Shown here in pieces: positions 42,301 through 53,208 of a stretch of 64,000 nucleotides of DNA. The translations under genes were made by a program, and so were the position numbers. Below the pieces are notes generated by a model that was given only the letters and a program-made list of their open reading frames with translations, was not told the DNA's origin and ran no database searches. Origin of the DNA: Litoditis marina (Eukaryota > Nematoda > Chromadorea > Rhabditida > Rhabditidae). How positions within the stretch are numbered: the stretch's first letter is position 1; every line of letters begins with the position of its first letter. Where the stretch lies: positions 36,861,336-36,925,335 of the forward strand of contig OZ038433.1 in NCBI GenBank assembly GCA_964036275.1, read 5' to 3'.

Positions 42301-42421
42301 CAATCTGGATATATTGTTCTATTTTTCATGCACAATAATCTTCACATTATTAGGAATTTTCTACTGTTTGATGTCAATTGTGAATACAAAGCTCAGAGTT
42401 TCTAGTAAGAAACAAGATTAA
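36344..42421 (+). CDS. UDP-glycosyltransferase, copy B
   Basis: Second UGT, closest to copy A. Exons: 36344-36493, 36829-37005, 37328-37370, 37465-37554, 37775-37885, 39017-39168, 39476-39604, 39946-40064, 40228-40337, 41089-41232, 41583-41661, 42145-42421; 526 residues. All exon lengths except 2 and 12 equal those of copy A. It has an N-terminal signal ([11 protein letters not shown]), [29 protein letters not shown], the donor-sugar signature [31 protein letters not shown], and a C-terminal membrane anchor. It ends SSKKQD, so the last four residues fit the KKxx ER-retrieval motif, which copy A lacks. TTTCAG lies 8 bases before the ATG. A 52-base inverted repeat flanks the last exon. Introns 5 and 9 carry transposon-like elements. 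Substrate cannot be inferred. Confidence 0.95.
38065..38452. mobile_element. Foldback element, copy 1 (UGT B intron 5)
   Basis: Long inverted arms (over 150 bases each, imperfect). The left end ATTCATCAAAAAGTGGGGAC is mirrored by the right end (CCACGTTTTGATGAAT). Inner arm sequences such as GTGATGATGCCACAAAAAA pair with TTTTTTGTGGCATCATCAC. Termini shared with 46032-46370 and 61925-62408. Confidence 0.85.
38858..38990 (-). repeat. tRNA-like dispersed repeat, copy 2 (partial)
   Basis: On minus, GTCGGCGCCAACGGAAAAAA, CTCAGTTTTCGCTGTGGACG and TCGTAGCGTAGTGGTCACCG match the other copies; the B-box side is missing. Lies in UGT B intron 5, ending about 26 bases before exon 6. Confidence 0.65.
40411..40957. 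mobile_element. TIR element in UGT B intron 9 (~547 bp)
   Basis: GTATAGTTCGTTTCAAC at the left end is the exact inverse of GTTGAAACGAACTATAC at the right end, extended by partly matching TCGAT. Inside, AAAAGACTGGCAAACTGCCA-type units repeat at 40655-40715. Non-coding. Confidence 0.8.
42093..42144. repeat. Left arm of inverted repeat flanking UGT B last exon
   Basis: AACAAGTTGTTGTTTTTCAA through ACCGTGATTTTCAG, ending exactly at the splice acceptor of exon 12. Its inverse lies at 42484-42537, 63 bases past the stop codon. Confidence 0.85.
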
Positions 42422-42483
42422 ATGATAAATGATATCTTTGTATCTTGTATGGTGACAGTAATTCTAAAACATACAGTATCAGT

Positions 42484-42537
42484 CATGAAAATCACGGTTT
42501 GTTTGTTTCAATCAAATTGAGAAACAACAACTTGCTT
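42484..42537. repeat. Right arm of inverted repeat flanking UGT B last exon
   Basis: CATGAAAATCACGGTTTGTT through AACAACAACTTGCTT, the inverse of 42093-42144 with a few mismatches. Transcribed pre-mRNA could fold the last exon into a loop between the arms. Confidence 0.85.
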
Positions 42538-42932
42538 ATAAACTTCGAGGTAACACGCGGTGAAAGCGCAGAGACTTGGTTTGGCACAGTGTGCAACTAG
42601 AAGCGAAACTATGGTGTATACAGTAAATAATTGCCATATTCGACAAACTCGGCAAAATATAGTGTTGTTTTCAATGGATGCATATAATGTTCGTCTCTAT
42701 GTATGGATGCTAAATATACTCCTGTGCTAAAAATTCGATATGCATTCTTTAAAATGGGGAAACTATGTGTCGGAAAGTATTTAATAGATGTAGAGCGATG
42801 TAGAATTCAAGCAATGGCCATATACAATGTAATAATTATGTGAAAATCGATTTTCCCGATAAAGTTGAACAGTTTTTAATAACGGCACGGTGCGTGATGG
42901 TACTTGACTCCCAAACAAATTCTAACCGTCAC

Positions 42933-43137
42933 TATAGTGAGTGCCAAATTTATAAATTTCTGTCGCTCGCAGGAATCGAAACTGCGAGCAAAAGATATGT
43001 AGTGGTGCGCAAACCACTGAGATATTAGAGCACATAACTTCATAACTGACAAACTTTGGAATCGAAGACATGTATGCGTACACAGTGGAAAGTGAGAGAT
43101 ACAGTATCCTTCCGTCGTTCCGTTGGCGACGACTGAA
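42933..43137 (-). repeat. tRNA-like dispersed repeat, copy 3
   Basis: On minus, CGTCGCCAACGGAACGACGG, then CAGTGGTTTGCGC and GCTCGCAGTTTCGATTCC, then CACTCACTATAGTG at the low-coordinate end. Spacer copy between UGT B and phytochelatin synthase. The remaining spacer 42538-43514 has no gene I can support and includes a run of G at 43299. Confidence 0.7.
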
Positions 43138-43514
43138 GCCTGTAAGTCACCAAACTCTAAGGTCGTGATGTCTAAGGATTTTCTCTAATATTGCTTCCCA
43201 CGTACGTTAGGGCCTTAAATTTTTGAGGCCTAATTAACGTTATACTTCGAGGTAAGGACAACTTGCAACTCACTCAATAACTGTGAACGTGGAAGTGGGG
43301 GGGGGGTCGAGTGTCGCGAAATAGTGAAAAAGTCTGAGAGACGCCAAACGAATAGAGAGGGCCGGGAGTTTGTAGCTTACGTTCACTCAAATCTTTCGTT
43401 TTGCACTTTCCTGCAAAGAAATGTGGCCAGGCCAAGAGCTCGAACCGGCTCGGGGTAGAATTGACAAGAGCAGAACAACTACAGAAACCAGATAATTTAT
43501 CAACCAAGAACGTT

Positions 43515-46500
43515 TCATGATTTCAAATTCTTCTTACAAGTACATACACAATTTTTCGCCTTCTTCTGCGAGGAAATCGATTGTATCCGTTCTAGTCGGG
43601 ACGCCGGTCGGGAACACGAAATCAGAGTAGTCAACTGGGTTCGCAGAACCGCTGAAACGTTCAGATAATCAGTTCGCGGAAATCAGAGCGCACACACACA
43701 AGTTAAAGGCTTCTGGAGCCACATAAAGCGTGTGAGAAACGATAGACACTGGAGTTTCTGGCTATTTTCTTCAGAAACATAATACGTTAAAAAATACATC
43801 AGCCCACAAATTTCGTTTTTGGTGTCCGTTGAGAATCCAGAATATTCTTCGTTCATGATATCGTCCAACGTATTGCTTCTGTCCGAGACGTCACGCTGTA
43901 AAACAAAGTATGTAAAATATTTTGGTAAAACTTTATATTTTTCGTCAAACAATTGAGAGCCACATCTACCGACGTGGAAAGACAGGTGTTAATTAGCGAT
44001 AAACATAGTATTCTATTCTGAATAACGCTGTTACTCGAAATATTAACTCTTACCGTGAAAAATAAACAGCTGGCATATTTTTATAATGTAGACGATTCAA
44101 TACTTCCAACTGTGGGAATTCCTACTTTTAAGACTGTACTATGCGTCTCTTACTTTCGAAATTCATCACGAGACATCTTGTCAAAATGTAACCTCAATGA
44201 TTTTGTCCAGATTTTCGGAGTGAAAACAAGTGTCTCGCGCTTTTTTGTTCTAGTACTTTTGTGAGGTAATCATCTTCTTTAGACTTGTAAAATGGGTATA
44301 ACAGACAGCCTTTTTAGGATAGCCGTTGTCTTCCTAGAAGACTGGTGTTCTTTAACTCCCAGCGCCTTTCTGACGTTCATACGAAAAAAAGAATAAAGCT
44401 TGTACTTTTATTGTATTGTATAGTATTGTTTCGACGCCGCTAGCTCTAATCCGCGACCTGTAATAAACAAACGCTTTCCTTATCTCGTAAATGATGTTTG
44501 ATCGTTTCACCCTTCGGGGTTGTTTATATTCACGTGTTTTCTTGTTTAAGTAACAGCTGTGAATGAATGTTTGTGTGAACGGTACCTCGAAAGGCCAGGC
44601 TAGCATGAGTGCTGCCACCGCTGCGTCCTGAAGCACACAGCCGACCTTCGTACGACGGACTTCCTCCCACACGCAACTACACGCCTTCGAGTGCATGACA
44701 GAGCACTGGTTACTATTCTGAACGAAAAATTTACTAAAAAAAGTCTCGGCCTCTGAGCTGCTAATAACTTGGAATGAATCAGCCCGGCTGGTCGAGTGAG
44801 GGAGAATACTCAGATGAGAAGTCAAGGAACTTTTAAGTCCTAAAGGAGAGAATTCGGTGAATGCGTAAGCGCAGGCCCGTAGGCCCGAATAAAAAGGCTG
44901 CGATTCTGATGTCGATGACGTTTTTTTGCTTGTTCCTGATTTTGTGAGCAACTGTATTGCACAACGCTACGTTTTGTATCATTTCTCCAGTATGCACGCT
45001 AGAGTGCACAAGAAGAAGAAATGAACTGAGTAATAAAGACACAAAGTTAAAGGCCCTAGTAGGTCCTAATGAGGTGATTTTGGCTGAAAAATATTGAGAG
45101 TGTTCACCTATAAGAACCACAACGTTTGGCACAAAATCCAATACACCAACCTTCTCTACATCTTCTTGATGTTTCTCCTGTGTACAGCAGATGGCGTGCG
45201 GCGCGAAGCACTCCGCGAACCGGCGGCAGCACAGCGACAGTTCTTCCTCTTCATTCAACAGCCGATCATCCAGCAGGAATTCGTGCCATGAGAGCACCGA
45301 GGTTGCGAACTGGATTGCCGAAAATCAGAAAGTCTCACTGTTAACGTCTTCAGTATACTATTATGAAATTGAATATAAAACTTAAACAGATCAAATTGAC
45401 TGAGCTGAAAATATACAAGCGCAAAAGACTCATTGGGTTCGTAGTTGATTCGCACTGCTTCCAAATAGCGTGTGAAAAAATCATTTGATGGCTTCATGTT
45501 CAAGCAGTACAATTCGATAGTAAAAAAATTGCATAGGTTGTCAAACATCAAGCGAGGGTATATTTTAACAGGTATGCAAATCTACATTGTAACATACGGT
45601 CCGAGTCCCATATTCTATCGAGTCCTATGCTAGAATCAAAAAGTTTGTAGACTATATTTATAGTAGATTAGCTAGATATATCAAAGAATCCTTTGCAACT
45701 AGTGAAATATAGTGAAAACTGGTATAAAATCTCCTACATCCTCGTCGTTTTCGCCTAAATTGCACTTCAGTCCGAAAATGACCAATGGACGAGAATGCCC
45801 ACCAAGCTTCATTGAAACGTAGCCTAGAATTGATTTATAACCAAATTTATGATAGTACAGAGTTGAAGAACGCCTTGATCTGAAAAAATAGGTTGTTTCG
45901 CAAAAACACGTTTACAAAAGGTCTTTGGTCTGTTTACGAACTGATACTTTGTATATGTATAGTTATCATTTCCATAAATTTGGAGAGTAATTCACTTACG
46001 ATCCACACTATGCCTTCAAACTCAAAACACCATTCGTAAAAAGTGGGGGACCAGGAAGTGTGTGAGTTCTGTTCGGTTTCACCGTTTTCTGCAAAAAGTG
46101 AACAATACGATGTTGTGAATGAGTGTGCAACAAAAAAAGAACAATACATTTGTTTGCCACTACGGTTCACAAAAAACATAATATACAAAGTATAACTTGA
46201 ACGTAAAAATGCATAGTGGTTTCCCCTGAGAACGTTGTGAATGTGCAAACAAATGTATTGTTCTTTTTTTGTTGCACACTCATTCACAACATCGTATTGT
46301 TCACTTTTTGCAGAAATCGGTGAAACCGAACAGAACTCACAAACTTCCTGGTCCCCCACTTTTTACGAATTGTTAACTTTTTGCTAGTTGTACTAGTACA
46401 ACTACTCCTAGAGTTGACTCAGAAAAACGATTTTTGAATAGTGGTGACCATCAAACATCCTGAGATCTGGAAGTTCCGAGTTTTCAAACGATGTGATCCT

Positions 46501-49500
46501 GGTTTTTCAAAATATTTTTTTTAAAATAACCTCTTAAATTGGCGTGATAGGCGAAACTGGTTCAAAAAACAGTTTTTTTCCGCTTCGTTAATTAAAATCT
46601 GAACATTGTTGAAAATCTGCGTCATTACAGTACAAAGAAAATCCTTTCTCAATCGGGGCGAACGGGCGCCAGCCATTGGCGCTATATTTGGAACGTGTTA
46701 CTCTTATCGGTAAAAATAACTTGGAATGAATGGCCTCAACCAATTAGCACAATTTCCGACTGTTTTTTGGTTCAGAAACACTATTTTCAATTTTGGCGCC
46801 AATTGGCGGATAAAGTACCGTTTTGGCGCCGAATGTCGAAGAAATGTTGGTATCCAAGCCCTATTCGTTAACTATGTTCATAGTTCGGACATCTGTGGAA
46901 CATTTCGCTCGTTACCCTACTTGCCTGGCGTTGTTCTAATTTAGCGCCACTGGGCGCCAGCGTTTGGCGCCAAATATAAACCATGATACCAAATTCTCAG
47001 AGAAGGCTGGGATTCACTAATCTAACCTCTGTGCAAAATTTCGGAGCATTTCATCCTTGGGAACACATATTTTCCAGCGTCTGGCGCCTATTGGCGCCCG
47101 CGCCAAGCGCCAAACAAAACGTGACAACACCAAACTTTGGGGGCCGAGCTAACTTTGGGGTTTACCCATGTGTGCCAAATTTCAGCCGAATCGGTTCAGT
47201 AGTTAAAAAAATAATTTTCTATGCGGACACCGGACGAGCGACGCGCTCCGCGCTCCGAGCGACGAGGGACAACGGAAATTTTCATAACGACACGACAGCA
47301 TAACTTTTTTCAACCTTGACCGATTCTTCTAATTTCTTCACACAACATGTATTCAATAGATATCTAGCTCTCTCTCTCTTTTTAAATTTTGAAAAAATGT
47401 TTTATTTGAAGACTTTTGTGGTTTGAAAGCCAAAAATGGGTGCGCAATGGCCAAACCAAACACAACTCACACGCAGCGCTTCGCGCTGCGCGCGATATAA
47501 ATAGTGAGAAACTGTCAGATGCATTACATTATTCTCCATTCCTACTGAGACATCTACAGTATAACAAGAAAACTTTAGTCGGTTTAAATTACGTTGTTTG
47601 CATCGGTTAGGTTAGCATTCATCGCATTCGATTTATATTCCCTAGTACAAAAAGTGATAATATTAATTCATCATCCATATTTTGCTGGATGAACGAACAG
47701 CAAGGTTGAGATTGAGAAAAATATATGTTTTTTTTTCAAATTCTATCGATTCGTCGTAACTAGCATTGGAAAAGAGTTACTTTAGGTTCAAATAAGTACT
47801 GTAGAAGTCTGAGTAGAAATGATAAGAACTATACCTCTCGGCTTCATGCAAGACGTGTCAATCGTGCACATCGCCTTTTGCAGGAGAGGAAGAGACACCC
47901 AATGTGGTGGATACTTGAATCGGGCCACATCCAGAATGAGCACACGGTCGGTGGCAGCATGATAGGCGGCTAGTGGAGAAAAATGACCTGAATATGGAAT
48001 GAATATATATAAATGATCCAGAAACTTGTATCACCAATAAAAATACTAGAGAACCCCGGTGAGGCGAAAAAAAACTTGCCGTAAAGCATTAGAGAACTGT
48101 GCAGGTAATATAAAGTATGGCTGAAACACGCGGCCGCTGCTACCAACATGCACTTGTATAACTCGCCGTGTTTTGATAATTTACATGTTTACCTATACTG
48201 TATTTCTCCACCTATTGCGCTTGCATGTGTACCCATCGGTATTTCAACCCTCCCCCCCCCCCTAGTTCTCAGTAGTGTGATTTTCTTTCAACAATTGTCA
48301 CTGTGATTGCTGATAGAATCGAGCTCTCTAAGCCCTTGTTCATCAAAGAAGACCGGAACACAAATTGAGCAAAGGTTTTGCTTTGGGCTTCTTTTAAGTA
48401 TATTGATATCAGAGAGCACAAATAACTCGTATATTAGTTTGATCAGTCCACGTGACATTCACAATGCAAGGCCGCGCGACACGCAACACGTCCAATTACA
48501 AGTAGGATACAGCAGCTTTCTGATATTTGGGTTTGTGTTCCGGTCTCCTCCGAGAGCTTCGTCTTCTTATCACAACCTGCATCTACTCAAATGCAGCTAT
48601 TTCTCTGCTGTTTCATTTTGCAGTTTGCTTTCGTTGCTTTTGGGTGAAAAACGTGTATATTCCGACGGCTATTGAGATCAATCTACAAGCTACTTGGGTA
48701 CTAATTTAGAACTACGAGTAAGCTCCCCTTAATTTGTAGAAATGGTTTAAACGCCTTACCTTTAGAGTTTATTATTTCTGTGAACGAATAAATAGCTATA
48801 TATGTAAATTTAATTATAATTATAATTAGGATTGTGTGTCATTTCATGATTACCTGTACCCGTTTGTTCCAACTGCGCCCGGTCATAGCTGGCCACTAGG
48901 ACGGTGGCCTCCCCCCTCACACAAGAAATCACTTCCTCTCGGAGAGCGGTCAGAAATTCTGAACAATTATAAATCGTCCATTAACATATCACGAGAACTT
49001 ATTCCTGTCACTAGGACGTTTCGGATGTTATAGTTATATTTAATTGCTGAAGAAATTATAAACTCAAAAATCGCCCAGAATCAGAGTCGAAATGCATTTT
49101 GGGTTCATCTTTTACTGAGCCCATCAATTTATGTATGTTGATGAAACAGTTATTTATTAGGACTGTCTGCATGTCAACACATTCAGTACAATTGGCATCA
49201 TTCCATACATGAACCACTCGTGATTTCCTGGAATTTGATTTGCATACACAAAAAGAATGGACTTCACTTGCAGTAATCAGACAAGCCAACATGTCTAGTG
49301 TCGCACTTGCAAAACAGTTTTCTAAGTCCAGAACCAGTGAAATATCACAAATTTGGTTGCATCGATGATTGCAGAATGTTTGAGTCCATTCATCAGATCA
49401 GAACATAGGATTCTCTCATACCAGGACTATAATCGCCGTACTCGATCCTTGTTTCCAGTCTGTTACAAACTGCCAGGCAATTGAATTGTGATAGATTTAT

Positions 49501-51508
49501 ACCCGTTCTGAAATGGAAACCTCAATTTATTTGTACTAGTTGAGACGCGAAACGGGGACTAGACTTTGATACAAGACTTTGAAACCTAGACGAATGTTCG
49601 TGGATTTTGTAATGTTTACAAGATCGGTAATCAGGTCGAACTTTCAAATTTAAGTGAAACGGTTCATTTCACGTACGCACAAACAAACTGTGAACAGTTA
49701 GGAATTTGCGATATACGTCGCTGACACGTGTTGCCACGCGTTCTCACTCACGACTGTCTTTGTATCCAATTTTCGTTCTGTCGACTACGGATAACACAAA
49801 ATACTCAACTTTCGTGTTGATTAGATACGTCCTATACGTCCTAACTCTATACTGCGGGTAGTTGAAATATGACGTTCTACAGCGTACAGTAAATCTTGGT
49901 ATAGTTGTTTTTCGAGAGAAAAAGAGCGTTTGAACCAATGTATGATTACGGAAAAACCCAATGCTAAGTTTATACTGTAATTGTCGATGTAGATATGTTA
50001 CAGAGTATACCTTTTCACACTTTCCAATGGTACACAGCAGTCGAGCATCGATTCATGGTAGAACCGCCAGGGGGCCTTCCAGATTCGCTCCGGGTCCACT
50101 TCCAGTGCATTTAACACCATGACTGAAGTAAGACCAAAGTTTGAAACATTCGGATAATCTTGAACACACGACTTGGTTGACAAACTTGACGTACATAGAA
50201 TTTGGGTGACTGATACGGCAAACTGCATGGCCGTTCAGACTCTACTTTCATGTTCGAAAATGTTCCAACTGTTCCTCGTTATCCTTGTTATTCTATCATA
50301 ACCTAAAGCTTAGATTAGTTGAAGTCGAACTCGAAACTCGACTCGACTCGAAACGCAAAAATCGATGTTTTTTGTCTAAACTCGAAAACTTAGAACTCGA
50401 CATTGACAGCGTTATTGCCGGAGTCCTAACTCTAAAAGTTTAATTTTTTGCTCTGTTTTGATCTCGAAAACGTTCCCTAGAAGTCGAAATCTCTAGAGCC
50501 TGAACATTTTGTTTCGATTAACAGCCCCATCAGAAAGTAAGCATTTTGCTGTCACAGTTTGAATATGTTTGACCTTTATAGCGACATATTTGATTGAAAA
50601 ACAATTATTGTATTGTTTTCTCTATTAAAATGTTGTGTTTAGTAACTACCCAAGGTACTCAGTCCACAATACGCCGGTTCGTCCTGGGTTAGAAACTGAG
50701 AAGCCAATTTGAAGTACAGCTCGGCATTTCCTGAAAAAAAGAGTTGTCCTCATTTCTTATACTCAACTCAAATTGGAGTAAGTTGCCAGTACCCAGCCTG
50801 TTCTCCTGCTGCTGATAATGAGTACAAGTGAATACACTAGTTAGGAATATCATTTTTTGACAATGAACAAACTCAAGTTCATTTCTACTTGGTTTATTAT
50901 CCAATATAATTGCAATATATACAATAGAATTTCATATAATGTATACTCGAACCAATCACATCAATATGAAGTCAGATTCAACAATGTGTGTTAACAGCAT
51001 TGAAATTTTGGAGCCGTGTTTAAGCGGTCTATAGGGCGTTTCAAATTTATAAATTGTTGTCTCTCGCCGCAATCGAACCTGCGAGCAAAAGATTTTTTGG
51101 GCAGGCGGTAACCACTGCGCTACAAGAGCCGATAACTAGCAAGCATTGGAATCTGAGACATGTGTCCGTACACAGCGGCAATTGAGATATACCGTACCCT
51201 CCCAACTTTCCGTTGGCGACGACTATATTGATCTACGGATGGGCAAATCCTTCGTAAAAAAGACAGGCTCGACATGCAAATATTGCATTTGTCGAGCTTG
51301 TTCATAATTTGCTTGTGCTAGTCAATAAGTGTGATTCTCGATGTAAGTTGTGTAGAAAGATCAAACTACAATATGTATTGACTCCACACCTACAGAACGC
51401 ACCCTCCAACAGACTTTCGCGAAACAGTCTTTTCCCTTCTTCGGAGGCGAAATCAACACACGTGTCGGGAAGAGGACGACGATAGAAATTGTCAGCGGTC
51501 ACCGACAT
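43515..51508 (-). CDS. pcs-1: Phytochelatin synthase
   Basis: Gamma-glutamylcysteine dipeptidyl transpeptidase: makes phytochelatins from glutathione for cadmium and other heavy-metal tolerance in the cytosol. Exons on minus strand: 51403-51508, 50650-50730, 50011-50122, 49422-49507, 48854-48958, 47835-47987, 45738-45823, 45417-45491, 45151-45309, 44586-44717, 43808-43895, 43515-43651; 439 residues. The papain-like triad is clear: Cys57 in [10 protein letters not shown], His165 in TGTGHFSP, Asp183 in [13 protein letters not shown], within three residues of the plant enzyme's 56/162/180. [20 protein letters not shown] supports the start. After CMKPRG the C-terminal half is divergent and Cys-rich: CC..C......CC in exon 9, [11 protein letters not shown] in exon 10, CVCTC near the end, with [15 protein letters not shown] and [12 protein letters not shown] resembling the family's tail. 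Exon 8 has a weak acceptor (ATGAAG). Intron 6 (2 kb) is repeat-filled. Confidence 0.93.
46032..46370. mobile_element. Foldback element, copy 2 (pcs intron 6)
   Basis: The left end ATTCGTAAAAAGTGGGGGAC and its inverse at the right end are nearly perfect, and the arms run about 120 bases (GTGAACAATACGATGTTGTG pairs with CACAACATCGTATTGTTCAC). The loop is about 90 bases. Same terminal motif (AAAAAGTGGGGN then CC) as the other two foldbacks. Confidence 0.88.
46660..47115. repeat. Array of GGCGCC palindromes in pcs intron 6
   Basis: Seven exact GGCGCC sites in about 450 bases, most as TTTGGCGCC or TGGCGCC, plus related TTGGCG and AGCGCC half sites, in otherwise AT-rich intron. TTTGGCGCCAAA at 46961-46972 is a perfect 12-base palindrome resembling an E2F/DP site. 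Function is unknown. Confidence 0.75.
47525..47833. mobile_element. TIR element at pcs intron 6 donor
   Basis: Ends match the family at 34265-34498: CCATTCCTACTGAGACATCT on the left, and AGTCTGAGTAGAAATGATAA then GAACTATA on the right. On the coding (minus) strand the intron begins GTATAGTTC, so the element's TATAGTTC terminus starts one base inside the intron. Confidence 0.75.
48347..48550. mobile_element. MITE-like element in pcs intron 5
   Basis: Second copy of the element at 10499-10700: starts AGAAGACCGGAACACA and ends GTGTTCCGGTCTCCTC, with TCGTATATTAGTTTGATCAG and CCACGTGACATTCA in common. Confidence 0.7.
51031..51228 (-). repeat. tRNA-like dispersed repeat, copy 4
   Basis: The best-preserved copy. 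On minus, GCTCTTGTAGCGCAGTGGTT (A box) and GCTCGCAGGTTCGATTGC (B box) lie about 35 bases apart, with CGTCGCCAACGGAAAG upstream. The stems are imperfect, so this is a repeat and not a working tRNA. Lies in pcs intron 1. Confidence 0.75.
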
Positions 51509-52565
51509 CAAGACTGCCTGGGGAGGGACTGGAACATTCAAACCCTTAAGACATTCGTTCCATAACAATATTGAAAATAATGGAATAATTGCGCACTATT
51601 CAAATTTGCTATACACACTGAATGTCAACTCTTTAACTGAGAAGGAGAATATCAATGCATAGATTAGCCAAAAGTACATGAAAGTGATAAAAAACCATAA
51701 TATTGATAACGGAACTTGATACTAGATGGAAGCAAGGTTGAAGATTGAACATGAAAGAGAAGTAGATAGAATACTTAAAAAATAAGCAAATGTAAACTAT
51801 GAACTTTAATAGTTTTAATAATCCAATAGAAAAAAGTGATTGAGATCAACAACTAAAAAGGTGCAGCTTTTCTGAATTCGGAAACGAGGTTGTTTTTCAA
51901 GACTTCATCATTTTTTGCAACGTTGGCAACCAAAACATAGCGCCTTCCTTCAAATTTTTTGAAGTAGGATGCGTAATGCATATAACAGAACCAACAAAAC
52001 TAGGGAATACAATCAAACTTTGGTCAAATTTTGAAAAACTGAACTCAAATAATTTGACCGAGACTCACGGAGATTTATGATGTGTAGAAAGATAAATAAC
52101 AACTTCAACATTGAAGATATTGAGGTTTCACTACTGCAAAAGCAATGACAAACTAACTAAGCAGGTTGAAGGTTTGAAATAAATTTGGTTTTTGGCAAAT
52201 GTCAGCTAAAATCAGCACATTTTCGGGAAATGCTGTGAAAATGAGATTTTTAGAGTTAGTCAGTTTGAAATGAGGTCTTGATTTCAGATTTCTAGGCTAC
52301 ATTTAGGTAAGAACCGTTTTATGACTAGAACGGCCACGAGAAATAGTGCAGCCGCGTAGTGAACTTGTATTCAATGAGGTCAGTATTGATGAATAAGTTA
52401 TAGAAACAAAGCTTATCTAATCGATAGAAAACAGTGCTCTAGCCTTCTTGTATTTCGAATCATGTGGCATATAAAAAAGATCGGGAAGAACGGCGAGACA
52501 GATGAAGAACAAAGAGGAAAAAGATGGCGAGAGAGAGGAGAGAAAGAGAGAGAGAGAGAGAGAGC

Positions 52566-52610
<45 letters not shown>

Positions 52611-53108
52611 AGAAGAAGAGACCAAGAGAGAAAGTAAGAAATAATTAGAGAGAGAAAGATAACCAGAAAGATAGATAGAATTCGGAGAGCGAGAGCGAGA
52701 CGGACAGACAGATACATAGACAGATAGGCAGAAGTGCGAAATCTGCCGATAATGGAAAGACGTAGACGAGGACTGGGTGTCATGAAACCCACTGCGTTTG
52801 TTGATACGTTTATATTATATACATATATCTATACATATATATATATATAACATTACTTTTATATTATATATATATAGATATAGATATAGATATAGATATA
52901 TGTAATATAAAAGTTATATATAAATATAACTTCACTCAGAACAGTTCAAGAACACGACGGTATGGAAAAAACGGACACATTTCTGTCGAAATGGTGAAAA
53001 ATTGATTTGCATTATGGGTTTTTACAGTAAAAATACTGGTTTGTAACAAAACATGTTCTGAGTGCGGACTTTGAGCAGGAGTGCTCAGCCAAGTGACGAT
53101 CATTAGCG
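51509..53108. other. Spacer upstream of phytochelatin synthase
   Basis: No supported gene. Contains a GA microsatellite (about 52540-52608) and AT-rich palindromic DNA at 52815-52930 (TATATATAGATATAGATATA repeats flanked by inverse AACTTTTATAT-type arms). The region next to 51508 should hold the pcs promoter. Confidence 0.55.
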
Positions 53109-53208
53109 AGCGACTTAAAGATTTGTAGCGCGCGAATTAGCACATTTGTTGCGAATTGCTTGCAGGCGACAAATGTTCAATTCGCGCGCTACAAATCGCT
53201 AAGTCGCC
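53109..53208. mobile_element. Palindromic element
   Basis: GCGACTTAAAGATTTGTAGC..GCGCGAATT on the left is the inverse of AATTCGCGCGCTACAAATCG..AAGTCGC on the right, with ACATTTGT/ACAAATGT also paired further in. A related sequence (AGCGCGCTAGAAATCGGCGA and GTCGCGCGCTAGAAAAAAGG) occurs at 55868-55995. Confidence 0.75.

Noticed and set aside
43274..43507. Minus-strand peptide [19 protein letters not shown] resembling a signal peptide
   Set aside because: It overlaps the pcs stop region, runs into a stop after 43 codons and has no consistent continuation.
44352..44951. 199-codon minus-strand ORF
   Set aside because: Wrong frame relative to the spliced pcs exon 10 at 44586-44717, which accounts for the open stretch.
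45066..45083. Short terminal pcs exon (PKSPH stop) after a strong TATTTTTCAG acceptor
   Set aside because: Continuing to 44717 gives a Cys-rich tail with family-like motifs in phase and a proper end at 43515; a minor isoform ending here cannot be excluded.
46002..46092. Exon within the foldback ([20 protein letters not shown]) with TTTTTGCAG acceptor and GTAAGT donor in pcs intron 6
   Set aside because: Phase fits the upstream exon but the downstream join then reads into a stop, while joining exon 6 directly to 45823 gives the expected KPRG-Y sequence of phytochelatin synthases.
52460..52792. Ser/Leu-rich and Glu/Arg-rich ORFs
   Set aside because: Translation of a GA microsatellite in different frames.
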